Positions 1-5,071 of a stretch of DNA of 5,071 nt are shown one piece after another. The position numbers and the translations under genes are program-made. Source of the stretch: Synergistaceae bacterium. Its GTDB lineage: Bacteria > Synergistota > Synergistia > Synergistales > Aminobacteriaceae. Under the pieces are notes generated by a model. It ran no database searches, had not been told where the DNA came from, and worked only from the letters and a program-made list of their open reading frames with translations. The stretch lies in NCBI GenBank assembly GCA_017394925.1, contig JAFPWQ010000008.1, positions 1 through 5,071 of the forward strand, written 5' to 3'. Numbering within the stretch: position 1 is the stretch's first letter; each line of letters opens with the position of its first letter.

Positions 1-18
1 CGGCTACTGAATAAAATT

Positions 19-24
19 AGGAGG
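19..24 (+). promoter_or_regulatory. Ribosome binding site of first permease (long spacer)
   Basis: AGGAGG is a full consensus SD, but its last base is 13 nt from the ATG at 38, longer than the usual 5-10. With the in-frame TGA at 26-28 there is no alternative start between the two, so the start is supported despite the spacing. Confidence 0.75.
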
Positions 25-37
25 CTGAGAGTTCATA

Positions 38-1147
38 ATGATAAACAGGTTTATACAGAATGCAGGGTGGCCAAGAATAATAATTGCGCTGTTCCGGCTT
101 GGGTTATTCATAGCGGCTCCGTTTGTGGGAGTCCGTGTTGATACGTCATTGTCGAATACGCTCGTACGATTCGGAATGAACGGTGTTATGGTGCTTGCGA
201 TGATCCCGATGGTGCAGGCAGGATGCGGATTAAATTTCGGTCTTCCTTTGGGAATCATTGCCGGTCTTCTGGGAGCAACTCTCTCAATCGAATGGAACAT
301 TGAAATCATTGCTCGTTTAATCGAACTCGGAGCGCAGTATAAAATTTCATGGCTCACTGAAGAATTTGTTACGGCATGGCGTGAACCGATCGGATTTGCT
401 TCGGCAATAATAATTGCGATTCCTATTGCGGCGATTCTCGGCTGGTTCTACGGAAAATTATTGAATCGTGTTAAGGGCGATGAAATGATGATAGCTACAT
501 ATGTCGGATTCTCTTCGGTATCGTTCATGTGTATCGCATGGCTGTTACTTCCGTATAAGAATCCCACAATGGTATGGGGCTATGCGGGCAAGGGATTACG
601 AACAACAATTAGCGTTGAAGGTTACTGGCTGCATGTTCTGAGTGATGCATTGAGTGTGAATATCAACGGGCATTTATATATTCCGACGGGCATGCTGATA
701 TTCTTTGCGGTCATGGCCGTAATCGTATGGATATTCATGCGCACGAAAACAGGAACAGCAATTACGGCTGTGGGATCAAATCCAGAATTCGCGCGTGCGT
801 CAGGCGTTAATGTCGATAAAATGAGAACTATATCCGTCATAATGTCTACGGTACTCGGTGCAATCGGAATTATCGTATATGAGCAGAGCTTCGGATTCAT
901 TCAGCTGTACATGGGACCGTTCTACATGGCACTTCCTGCTGTAGCATCAATCCTGCTCGGAGGTGCAAGCGTGAACAAAGCTACGATTCTGAATGTCATT
1001 GTCGGAACGTTCTTATTTCAGGGAATACTCACAATGACTCCAAGCGTCATTAACAGTTATTTGCAGACGGACATGTCAGAAGTGATTCGATTAATTGTGA
1101 GTAACGGAATGATTCTCTATGCTCTCACAAGAAAGGTGCGTGCATAA
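38..1147 (+). CDS. ABC transporter permease, BPD_transp_2 type (first of a tandem pair)
   Basis: Inner-membrane permease subunit of an ABC uptake system. The 369-aa protein is strongly hydrophobic, with about 8-10 predicted helices (roughly residues 14-32, 46-60, 68-84, 118-138, 153-172, 213-233, 263-283, 295-312, 316-335, 349-365). Family signs are GLNFG after the second helix (64-68), a cytoplasmic loop with AVGSNPEFARASGV (244-257) that should contact the ATPase, and the ILLGGAS block (305-311). These place it in PF02653, which covers ribose, nucleoside and branched-chain amino acid permeases. The internal segment LNRVKG followed by EM (142-150) resembles the nucleoside-type subgroup, but the substrate cannot be read from sequence. 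Start: an in-frame TGA at 26-28 excludes any earlier start, and AGGAGG lies at 19-24. The next permease begins 2 nt after the stop. The ATPase and binding protein are presumably upstream of the window. Family confidence is high, substrate confidence low. Confidence 0.93.
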   Translation: MINRFIQNAGWPRIIIALFRLGLFIAAPFVGVRVDTSLSNTLVRFGMNGVMVLAMIPMVQAGCGLNFGLPLGIIAGLLGATLSIEWNIEIIARLIELGAQYKISWLTEEFVTAWREPIGFASAIIIAIPIAAILGWFYGKLLNRVKGDEMMIATYVGFSSVSFMCIAWLLLPYKNPTMVWGYAGKGLRTTISVEGYWLHVLSDALSVNINGHLYIPTGMLIFFAVMAVIVWIFMRTKTGTAITAVGSNPEFARASGVNVDKMRTISVIMSTVLGAIGIIVYEQSFGFIQLYMGPFYMALPAVASILLGGASVNKATILNVIVGTFLFQGILTMTPSVINSYLQTDMSEVIRLIVSNGMILYALTRKVRA

Positions 1148-1149
1148 AG

Positions 1150-2331
1150 ATGATTAGAAAACTCATTGATTTAATCGCTGGCAATGCTGTACCTGCAATC
1201 TTCATATTAATCTCTGCGTTTGCGATCCCTCTTTCAGGTTTTTCGGCGAGTTATCTCATTCAGGAATTATTGACCCGAATAGGCCGCAATTCATTTTTGA
1301 TTCTCTCGTTACTCATTCCGATTATGGCAGGCATGGGATTAAACTTCGGAATGGTACTCGGAGCAATGGCCGGTCAGATTGGATTATTATTCATATATGA
1401 CTGGGGCGTAGTGGGCATTCCAGGAATGGTTCTTGCATGTCTCATAGGGACTCCCATTGCAATAGTGTTAGGCGTGTTCTGCGGTGCTGTTCTGAATCGT
1501 GCAAAGGGCCGCGAAATGGTTACGAGTTATATTCTCGGCTTCTTCATCAACGGAGTATATCAGCTTGTAGTGTTATACCTCATGGGCTGGATTATCCCGA
1601 TAACGAATCCAACGTTATTATTATCTCGCGGCTATGGTGTGCGTAATGCCGTAAGTCTTTCAGGTATTCGCGGAGTACTCGACAATTTGATTCCGACAGT
1701 TATATCCGGCCCTGCACAGACGAGTCAGTTCCTGAGCATTAACGGTTCGGGAGCATTCATGATACTTCAGATTCCGTTCTTTGACGGTGCAGTGAGAATC
1801 CCGTTAGCTACATTGCTTGTAATCGCGTTATTCTGCATTTTCATCGTGTGGTTCAGAAAGACTAAACTGGGTCAGGACATGCGCGCAATCGGACAGAGTC
1901 AGAGCGTTTCGGACAGTGCCGGAATAGCTGTAAACAGAACACGAATTATCGCAATCGTAATCTCGACAGTATTAGCATGTTACGGTCAGATAATTTATCT
2001 TCAGAACATGGGAACGCTGAACACATATAACAGTCATGATCAGGCGGGCATGTTCTCAATCGCGGCATTGTTGATTGGAGGAGCAAGCGTATCACGTGCA
2101 AGCATAGCGAATGTCTTTGTGGGCGTTATTCTCTTTCACCTGATGTTCATAGTTGCACCTATGGCCGGAAAGAATCTAATCGGTGAGGCTCAGATAGGCG
2201 AATATTTCAGAGTGTTCGTGTCATATGGAATTATCGCGATCGCACTTGTTCTTCATGCGTGGAAGAGGAATAGAGAACGTGAAGCATCAAGACGAAGTTT
2301 ACGCGGCGGCAATAAGGGAGGTAATGCGTAA
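1150..2331 (+). CDS. ABC transporter permease, BPD_transp_2 type (second of a tandem pair)
   Basis: Second membrane subunit, 393 aa, a diverged paralogue of the preceding permease and probably its heterodimer partner. Shared blocks line up in order: GLNFG (63-67), LNRAKG followed by EM (115-123), the cytoplasmic loop AIGQSQSVSDSAGIAV (246-261, against AVGSNPEFARASGVNV in the partner), ISTVLACYG (271-279) and LLIGGASVSRASIANVFVG (307-325). About 9-10 membrane helices are expected. A basic, hydrophilic tail (371-393, rich in R, K and G) follows the last helix and is absent from the partner; it should be cytoplasmic. Translation is probably coupled: the ATG lies 2 nt after the previous stop, with AAAGGTG (1132-1138) inside the upstream coding sequence as SD. 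The paired-permease layout is typical of nucleoside/BMP-dependent ABC importers, but nothing visible fixes the substrate. Confidence 0.93.
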   Translation: MIRKLIDLIAGNAVPAIFILISAFAIPLSGFSASYLIQELLTRIGRNSFLILSLLIPIMAGMGLNFGMVLGAMAGQIGLLFIYDWGVVGIPGMVLACLIGTPIAIVLGVFCGAVLNRAKGREMVTSYILGFFINGVYQLVVLYLMGWIIPITNPTLLLSRGYGVRNAVSLSGIRGVLDNLIPTVISGPAQTSQFLSINGSGAFMILQIPFFDGAVRIPLATLLVIALFCIFIVWFRKTKLGQDMRAIGQSQSVSDSAGIAVNRTRIIAIVISTVLACYGQIIYLQNMGTLNTYNSHDQAGMFSIAALLIGGASVSRASIANVFVGVILFHLMFIVAPMAGKNLIGEAQIGEYFRVFVSYGIIAIALVLHAWKRNREREASRRSLRGGNKGGNA

Positions 2332-2723
2332 TGTTCATAGCATTCTTGAAATTCTTAATGCGCTGGTTTCAGAGGCTCGTCCTTCTTGCAGGTTTAATTG
2401 CTCTGGGCTTCTGGCTGTTCTTTATTGGTCGTGAACATAATATCTATCTGGATAACAGGACTATGGGAGAACATAAAGCACTTGAGCAGGTGAATGTGAG
2501 CATTAATGACGGCAAAGTTTCGGAGCTTTTACCCAGAGACAGAGACGTATGCAAAGTCGTAGGCATAAAATTTGAAGTCAAAGCAGAAGTGTTTGATGAC
2601 AAAGGCGAAATCATAAACACAATCACGAAGACTATATACCCGAAGTGCAGTAAGGACATCATGATAAATCTTCCTGCAATGGCGGCTGGTGATGAAGGCT
2701 TTATTGTTCCTGCTCCTAGATAA
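2331..2723 (+). CDS. Uncharacterised single-pass membrane protein linked to ABC permeases
   Basis: A 130-aa protein I do not recognise. The N-terminus is basic and aromatic (residues 1-15 include K7, R11, R15), followed by one hydrophobic segment at about 16-33, so an N-in topology with residues 34-130 outside the cytoplasmic membrane is expected. There is no convincing signal-peptidase site, so a membrane anchor is more likely than secretion. The outer part alternates polar and hydrophobic stretches (73-85, 93-104), suggesting a small beta-rich domain, and has exactly two cysteines, C74 and C106, which could form a disulfide. The ATG shares its A with the TAA of the second permease (TAATG) and is preceded by GGGAGGT (2316-2322) with 8-nt spacing, so it is firmly part of the transporter operon. 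By context it may be an accessory or stabilising subunit of the transporter; this is inference only. Confidence 0.82.
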   Translation: MFIAFLKFLMRWFQRLVLLAGLIALGFWLFFIGREHNIYLDNRTMGEHKALEQVNVSINDGKVSELLPRDRDVCKVVGIKFEVKAEVFDDKGEIINTITKTIYPKCSKDIMINLPAMAAGDEGFIVPAPR

Positions 2724-2729
2724 AATATC

Positions 2730-3587
2730 ATGACGCAGATAACCAGAGAAGAAATACTTGCTGAATTTCAATCACTCACACTCATGGATGATTCTTACAT
2801 GAGATTATTTTTCACGGATAATATTCCATGTGTGCAGTTAGTGCTGAGAATCATAATGAACAAAGACGATCTGATTGTGAAGAGTGCAAAAGTTCAGCAG
2901 GTCATGAGAAGTGCAGACACTTCGCGTTATGTTCGTCTTGATGTTTATGCTGTCGACAGTGAGAATAAACATTACGACATTGAAGTGCAGAATGATTCAC
3001 TAGGTGCAAGTCCTCAGCGTGCGAGATATAACAGTGCAATGATTGACGCAAATATTCTCAAAACAGGAGAGCTTTACTCACTATTAAAGGAACGTGAAAG
3101 CATTGTTATATTCATCACGGACAATGACGTTCTCGGTGATGATGAACCGATATACATGATTGAAAGAGTTATCACCAAAAACGGGAAAAAGTTCAACGAT
3201 GGAACTCATATTGTGTATGTGAATTCGTCAAAGCAGGATACTTCTACGGCATTGGGGAAGCTGATGCATGATTTCAAGTGTGCAAAGGCAGATGATATGT
3301 TTTATGCTGTCTTATCGGATAAAGCAAGGACGTTAAAAGGCAGCGTGAAAGGAGATGATAAAAATATGAGTCTACTTGGCAGAATGGAAGAGGAAGCAGA
3401 GCTCAGAGGTGAGGCTAGAGGCAAAGCAATAGGCGAGACAATAGGCAAGGCTAAAGGCGAAACCAAAGCCAGCGAAAATATTGCGCTTAATCTCATCAAA
3501 GCAGGCAAACTCGCCCTCGATGAAATAGCAAACGTATGCAGCCTCACATTACAGCGTGTGCAGGAACTCGCGAAGACTGCATCATAA
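2730..3587 (+). CDS. Rpn-family PD-(D/E)XK nuclease (RpnL-like, putative phage-defence toxin)
   Basis: A 285-aa member of the Rpn / PD-(D/E)XK nuclease family transposase group. The nuclease core is visible as RLDVYA (69-74, catalytic D71), then HYDIEVQ (81-87, E85 and Q87, the E-x-Q form usual in this family instead of E-x-K), then RARYNSAMID (97-106), the conserved helix after the active site. The core ends near residue 200; a charged linker, five G-x-x-x tetrads (227-246) and a short helical end (248-282, with IKAGKLALDEIA) follow. All key residues are present and there is no frameshift, so it looks intact. Known Rpn proteins are DNases that promote recombination and, in E. coli, act as phage-defence toxins held in check by their own C-terminal part. 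It starts 6 nt after the previous stop, in the same frame, with no recognisable SD, so it probably depends on translational coupling. Its place behind transporter genes may reflect insertion into an existing operon. Confidence 0.88.
   Translation: MTQITREEILAEFQSLTLMDDSYMRLFFTDNIPCVQLVLRIIMNKDDLIVKSAKVQQVMRSADTSRYVRLDVYAVDSENKHYDIEVQNDSLGASPQRARYNSAMIDANILKTGELYSLLKERESIVIFITDNDVLGDDEPIYMIERVITKNGKKFNDGTHIVYVNSSKQDTSTALGKLMHDFKCAKADDMFYAVLSDKARTLKGSVKGDDKNMSLLGRMEEEAELRGEARGKAIGETIGKAKGETKASENIALNLIKAGKLALDEIANVCSLTLQRVQELAKTAS
3348..3359 (+). promoter_or_regulatory. Extended Shine-Dalgarno inside the Rpn coding region
   Basis: AAAGGAGATGAT matches the 16S anti-SD complement AAGGAGGTGAT at 10 of 11 positions (3349-3359). 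It is the longest SD in the window. GGAGA ends 10 nt before the in-frame ATG at 3366. The full-length start at 2730 has nothing comparable upstream. Confidence 0.65.
3366..3587 (+). CDS. Internal start within the Rpn gene: putative 73-aa RpnS-like antitoxin
   Basis: In-frame ATG (Met213 of the full-length nuclease) preceded by a near-perfect extended SD. Translation from here gives a 73-aa protein holding only the C-terminal region: an acidic helix start, five G-x-x-x tetrads (its residues 15-34) and the helical end, with no nuclease residues. Published work on E. coli Rpn proteins showed that such C-terminal products (RpnS) are made from internal starts, dimerise through a helix that may contain four-residue repeats, and block the toxic full-length protein. 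The architecture here fits in position, repeat type and SD strength. That this organism makes and uses the product is inference. The alternative is that the SD-like stretch is a chance result of encoding Lys-Gly-Asp-Asp. Confidence 0.62.
   Translation: MSLLGRMEEEAELRGEARGKAIGETIGKAKGETKASENIALNLIKAGKLALDEIANVCSLTLQRVQELAKTAS
3408..3467 (+). repeat. Five 12-nt repeats encoding G-x-x-x tetrads
   Basis: Five consecutive 12-nt units of the form GGN + three codons encode GEAR, GKAI, GETI, GKAK and GETK (residues 227-246 of the nuclease). Units are similar but not identical in DNA, alternating GE and GK starts. In-frame tetrad repeats of this kind are known to vary in copy number among Rpn alleles and lie in the RpnS dimerisation helix. 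Confidence 0.85.
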
Positions 3588-3610
3588 ACTGAAATTATAA
3601 ATCAAATCAT

Positions 3611-3652
3611 AACGGAAGGTTCACGGATTCATTCATGGCCTTCCGTTTTCTT
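3611..3652 (+). terminator. Hairpin terminator of the transporter-rpn operon, possibly bidirectional
   Basis: AACGGAAGG (3611-3619) and CCTTCCGTT (3639-3647) form a perfect 9-bp stem around a 19-nt loop, followed by TTCTT after the stem's terminal TT. It lies 23 nt after the nuclease stop. On the minus strand the hairpin begins 3 nt after the lysR stop codon, but the tract after it (ATGATTTGATTT) is only T-rich, so termination should be better for the plus strand. The loop is larger than usual for an intrinsic terminator. Confidence 0.75.
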
Positions 3653-4631
3653 AAAATTTCTTAAAGCTCATTCTCGTCAGCATTTCTCCTCCGATAACTG
3701 AAAATTGTTCTTCAAGCAGATCAATAAAATATCTGCAGTGATGATTCAAATATCTCTGTCTGCTGTAAATCACATAAATCTTTAATCTCACAGGCTTATT
3801 ATTCAGGCATAACGGGAAAATATTCACGTCATCATCGAGATAATAATTCCAGCGTGCAAGATTCATATGGGACGTAAAGCATCCGGCAAGAGCAGCATTG
3901 CATAACGGAGCCATTATCGTTGTGTACCCGGCCTTAAGATATGTCTTAGGTTCATAGCCTGCCTCACTGAAACACTGAGAGATTCTTTTTCCCATTCTGC
4001 CCTGAGGAGACACAATCAGAAATGGCAATCGCGAAAAGTCTTCGAGATTTGCACCGCGTCCGTATGATTTCTCACGGAGCATGTACATGTCTTCACCATA
4101 ATATTTATACAGCAGTTTATCCGACACACAGAAATATACAGGGTCTTCATATGTTGCCTTAACATTAACGTGTAATCTTACTGCGTCCGTATCAACTGTA
4201 ACTGCAAAATCAACCTGATTCTTTTGTACGAGAATCTCTGAGTCATCGCTCGTCCTGTCAATTAAATCTATAATCACGTTCGGATACCTGCGTGAAAACT
4301 TTTTGAGCACGTCCGGCAGATAATAATTGAATCTCGGTGAGCTTGCACTTAACGTAATTTCTCCTGTATCGCTTTGAAGTGTATCAACTAGAATCGCTTT
4401 CAGATTCTTTTCTTCCTGATGAACTGTCTGTGAGAATCTTAATACTTCCCTTCCTGCACTCGTAAGCTGTAACGCGGGGTAACGGTAAAATAATTTCGTT
4501 CCGTAATATCTTTCAAGACGCGATATATGATTGCTCAATGTCTGCTGGCTTATGTGAAGTCTCTGTGCTGTCCTCGTGATGTGAAGATCTTTTGCTGTCT
4601 CAAGAAAATAATATAAGCTCTCAAGTTCCAT
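3651..4631 (-). CDS. LysR-family transcriptional regulator
   Basis: A 326-aa protein with the standard length and layout of LysR regulators. Residues 1-60 form the winged helix-turn-helix (ITRTAQRLHISQQTLSNHIS, 18-37, followed by RLERYYGTKLFYR and LTSAGREVL). Residues 62-88 give the linker helix, and about 91-310 the two-lobed effector-binding domain (GEITLSASSPRFNYYLPDVL at 90-109). The start at 4631 is chosen because the protein then begins with MELESLYYFLETAK, the usual LysR opening; an upstream in-frame ATG at 4700 would add 23 residues of non-family sequence and would remove the lysR promoter and operator from the intergenic region. It is divergent from the dehydrogenase gene, the classical arrangement for a LysR regulator and its target, so it probably controls that gene and itself. 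The effector is unknown. Confidence 0.93.
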   Translation of the reverse strand: MELESLYYFLETAKDLHITRTAQRLHISQQTLSNHISRLERYYGTKLFYRYPALQLTSAGREVLRFSQTVHQEEKNLKAILVDTLQSDTGEITLSASSPRFNYYLPDVLKKFSRRYPNVIIDLIDRTSDDSEILVQKNQVDFAVTVDTDAVRLHVNVKATYEDPVYFCVSDKLLYKYYGEDMYMLREKSYGRGANLEDFSRLPFLIVSPQGRMGKRISQCFSEAGYEPKTYLKAGYTTIMAPLCNAALAGCFTSHMNLARWNYYLDDDVNIFPLCLNNKPVRLKIYVIYSRQRYLNHHCRYFIDLLEEQFSVIGGEMLTRMSFKKF

Positions 4632-4644
4632 GAATGAATCACTT

Positions 4645-4651
4645 CTCCTCT
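4645..4651 (-). promoter_or_regulatory. Ribosome binding site supporting the lysR start at 4631
   Basis: Minus-strand AGAGGAG lies 13 nt upstream of the ATG at 4631. The spacing is long, as for the first permease, but no better start codon is in frame between them. It supports 4631 over the upstream ATG at 4700. Confidence 0.6.
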
Positions 4652-4668
4652 CACAAATAATTTCGTAT

Positions 4669-4677
4669 ATTATAACA
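4669..4677 (-). promoter_or_regulatory. lysR promoter, extended -10
   Basis: Minus-strand TGTTATAAT is a consensus extended -10 (TGN-TATAAT). No good -35 is found 16-19 nt upstream, which an extended -10 can tolerate. Transcription would start near 4662, giving a leader of about 30 nt. The dyad at 4686-4700 falls in the -35 zone, as expected for autorepression. Confidence 0.6.
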
Positions 4678-4685
4678 ATTACAAT

Positions 4686-4700
4686 TTGTGAAAACGACAA
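4686..4700. promoter_or_regulatory. Candidate LysR operator, TTGT-N7-ACAA dyad
   Basis: TTGTGAAAACGACAA has perfect 4-bp arms and contains the T-N11-A spacing typical of LysR sites. Its centre is about 54 bp upstream of the predicted dehydrogenase transcription start, near the usual recognition-site position, and overlaps the -35 zone of the lysR promoter. Confidence 0.5.
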
Positions 4701-4704
4701 TCAA

Positions 4705-4751
4705 TTACGATTTTACATTGTGGGTTAATAAAAATATAATCTTAATCGTAA
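4705..4751. repeat. Spaced inverted repeat TTACGATT / AATCGTAA around the dehydrogenase promoter
   Basis: TTACGATT (4705-4712) and its reverse complement AATCGTAA (4744-4751) are separated by 31 nt. The left arm touches the -35 box and the right arm covers the predicted transcription start. The arms could be half-sites of a second operator or of a different regulator. In such AT-rich DNA an 8-bp match can arise by chance. Confidence 0.35.
4712..4740 (+). promoter_or_regulatory. Sigma-70-type promoter of the dehydrogenase gene
   Basis: TTTACA (4712-4717), a 17-nt spacer and TATAAT (4735-4740) match the housekeeping consensus at 11 of 12 positions with ideal spacing. Transcription would start near 4747, leaving a leader of about 60 nt. 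It is the strongest promoter seen in the window. Confidence 0.78.
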
Positions 4752-4806
4752 AATAATTCCCAACATCACAAACATAAAATTTATTCTCAGAGGGGAGATA
4801 TATATC

Positions 4807-5071
4807 ATGGCATTCTCACTCGGTTTTATCGGATTCGGAGAGGCAGCCTACAACATGGGCAAAGGTCTTCGCAATGAAGGCTTGCAGGACATCAAAGCAT
4901 ATGACGTAGTAATGGACAAGGAAGGCCCAATGCGTGATACTGTTCTGAACAGGTGCAAAGATGCAGACATCAAAGCAGTATTCTCATCAAAAGAACTCGT
5001 TGAATCAAGCGACATAGTAGTTATAGCAGTGCCTGCAAGATTCACGGCATCAACAGCAGAAGGGTTAAAGC
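4807..5071 (+). CDS. NAD(P)-binding dehydrogenase, 6-phosphogluconate / beta-hydroxyacid dehydrogenase-like (5' part)
   Basis: Only the first 88 residues are in the window and the frame is open at its end. The N-terminus is a Rossmann fold: strand LGFIGFGEAA (5-14) with the dinucleotide loop G9-x-G11-x-x-A14, a helix to about 25, the second strand IKAYD ending in D33 (an acidic residue here usually favours NAD over NADP), and DIVVIAVP (69-76) as the fourth strand. This is the start expected of the 6-phosphogluconate / 3-hydroxyisobutyrate dehydrogenase superfamily, including members with a DUF1932 C-terminus; the part that would decide substrate is missing. The start is well supported by AGGGGAG (4791-4797) 9 nt upstream and a strong promoter. 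A LysR gene is divergent and probably regulates it, which suggests a small hydroxyacid or related metabolite as inducer; that last step is inference. Confidence 0.88.
   Translation, partial: MAFSLGFIGFGEAAYNMGKGLRNEGLQDIKAYDVVMDKEGPMRDTVLNRCKDADIKAVFSSKELVESSDIVVIAVPARFTASTAEGLK

Noticed and set aside
1..37. Possible 3' end of an upstream gene (TGA at 8-10 or TAA at 12-14)
   Set aside because: Two frames end within 14 nt and neither leaves enough codons to identify a protein. An ABC ATPase is expected there but cannot be shown.
4..900. Minus-strand open frames (4-357 and 622-900) opposite the first permease
   Set aside because: No SD, no recognisable protein features, and they lie wholly within a well-supported gene on the other strand.
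1437..2434. Plus-strand open frames at 1437-1646 and 2225-2434 in another frame of the permease and 130-aa genes
   Set aside because: They overlap strongly supported genes, and their proteins are cysteine- and arginine-rich out-of-frame readings.
2444..2771. Two overlapping minus-strand open frames opposite the 130-aa gene
   Set aside because: They overlap each other and the coding gene, with no SD or family resemblance.
3355..3369. Four-codon open frame ATG-ATA-AAA-ATA-TGA whose stop overlaps the internal nuclease ATG
   Set aside because: Its ATG directly abuts the GGAG of the SD with no spacing, so it is unlikely to be translated; the arrangement is probably incidental.
3302..3547. 81-aa minus-strand open frame opposite the nuclease C-terminus
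   Set aside because: Its repeated Leu-Pro-Ser pattern is simply the antisense of the G-x-x-x repeats and has no SD.
4632..4700. N-terminal extension of lysR from an upstream ATG at 4700
   Set aside because: The extra 23 residues do not resemble LysR proteins, lack a suitable SD and would cover the extended -10 and SD of the shorter gene.
4797..4806. Perfect palindrome GATATATATC between SD and ATG of the dehydrogenase
   Set aside because: Alternating AT makes it trivially palindromic, and it is too short to fold with a loop.
4848..5045. 65-aa minus-strand open frame opposite the dehydrogenase
   Set aside because: The plus strand encodes a clear Rossmann fold here and the opposite frame has no support.
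1..5071. tRNA, rRNA, CRISPR array, insertion sequence ends or attachment-site repeats
   Set aside because: None seen: no cloverleaf-like segment, no regularly spaced repeats and no terminal inverted repeats flanking the nuclease, despite the transposase wording sometimes used for its family.

Overview
The window is a compact bacterial region with short gaps, Shine-Dalgarno (SD) led genes and a moderately AT-rich base composition. Nothing in it fixes the taxon. The transporter genes, the Rpn-type nuclease and the beta-hydroxyacid-dehydrogenase-like protein together would suit an anaerobic gut or rumen bacterium such as a member of the Synergistota. That is a weak impression from protein style, not a demonstration.

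Left part (38-3587, plus strand). Four genes form a tight operon that is already running when the window opens. Two related BPD_transp_2-type ABC permeases (369 and 393 aa) lie 2 nt apart and would form the membrane channel of an uptake system of the nucleoside/sugar/branched-chain amino acid superfamily. Their ATPase and binding protein are not in the window and would be expected upstream. Overlapping the second permease by 1 nt is a 130-aa single-pass membrane protein with an extracytoplasmic domain that I do not recognise. Six nt later comes a 285-aa Rpn-family PD-(D/E)XK nuclease ("PD-(D/E)XK nuclease family transposase").

The most interesting feature is inside this nuclease gene. A near-perfect extended SD (3348-3359) sits before an in-frame ATG at 3366, which would give a separate 73-aa C-terminal protein. 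That segment carries five G-x-x-x tetrads. This matches the published gene-within-gene architecture of Rpn toxin-antitoxin phage-defence systems, in which RpnS blocks RpnL. The full-length start has no recognisable SD, so the signals favour the putative antitoxin over the toxin.

Middle (3588-3650). A 9-bp hairpin separates the operon from a converging lysR-type gene. Its loop shares 13 nt with the lysR start-codon region, so a lysR transcript extending through the hairpin would carry a sequence complementary to its own start site.

Right part (3651-5071). A LysR-type regulator (minus strand, 326 aa from the chosen start) is divergent from a Rossmann-fold dehydrogenase that runs off the window end. 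The 175-nt gap holds a strong promoter for the dehydrogenase (TTTACA-N17-TATAAT), an extended -10 for lysR, and a dyad TTGT-N7-ACAA with the LysR T-N11-A spacing. The dyad is placed so that it could both activate the dehydrogenase and repress lysR. No tRNA, rRNA, CRISPR array or insertion sequence was seen.
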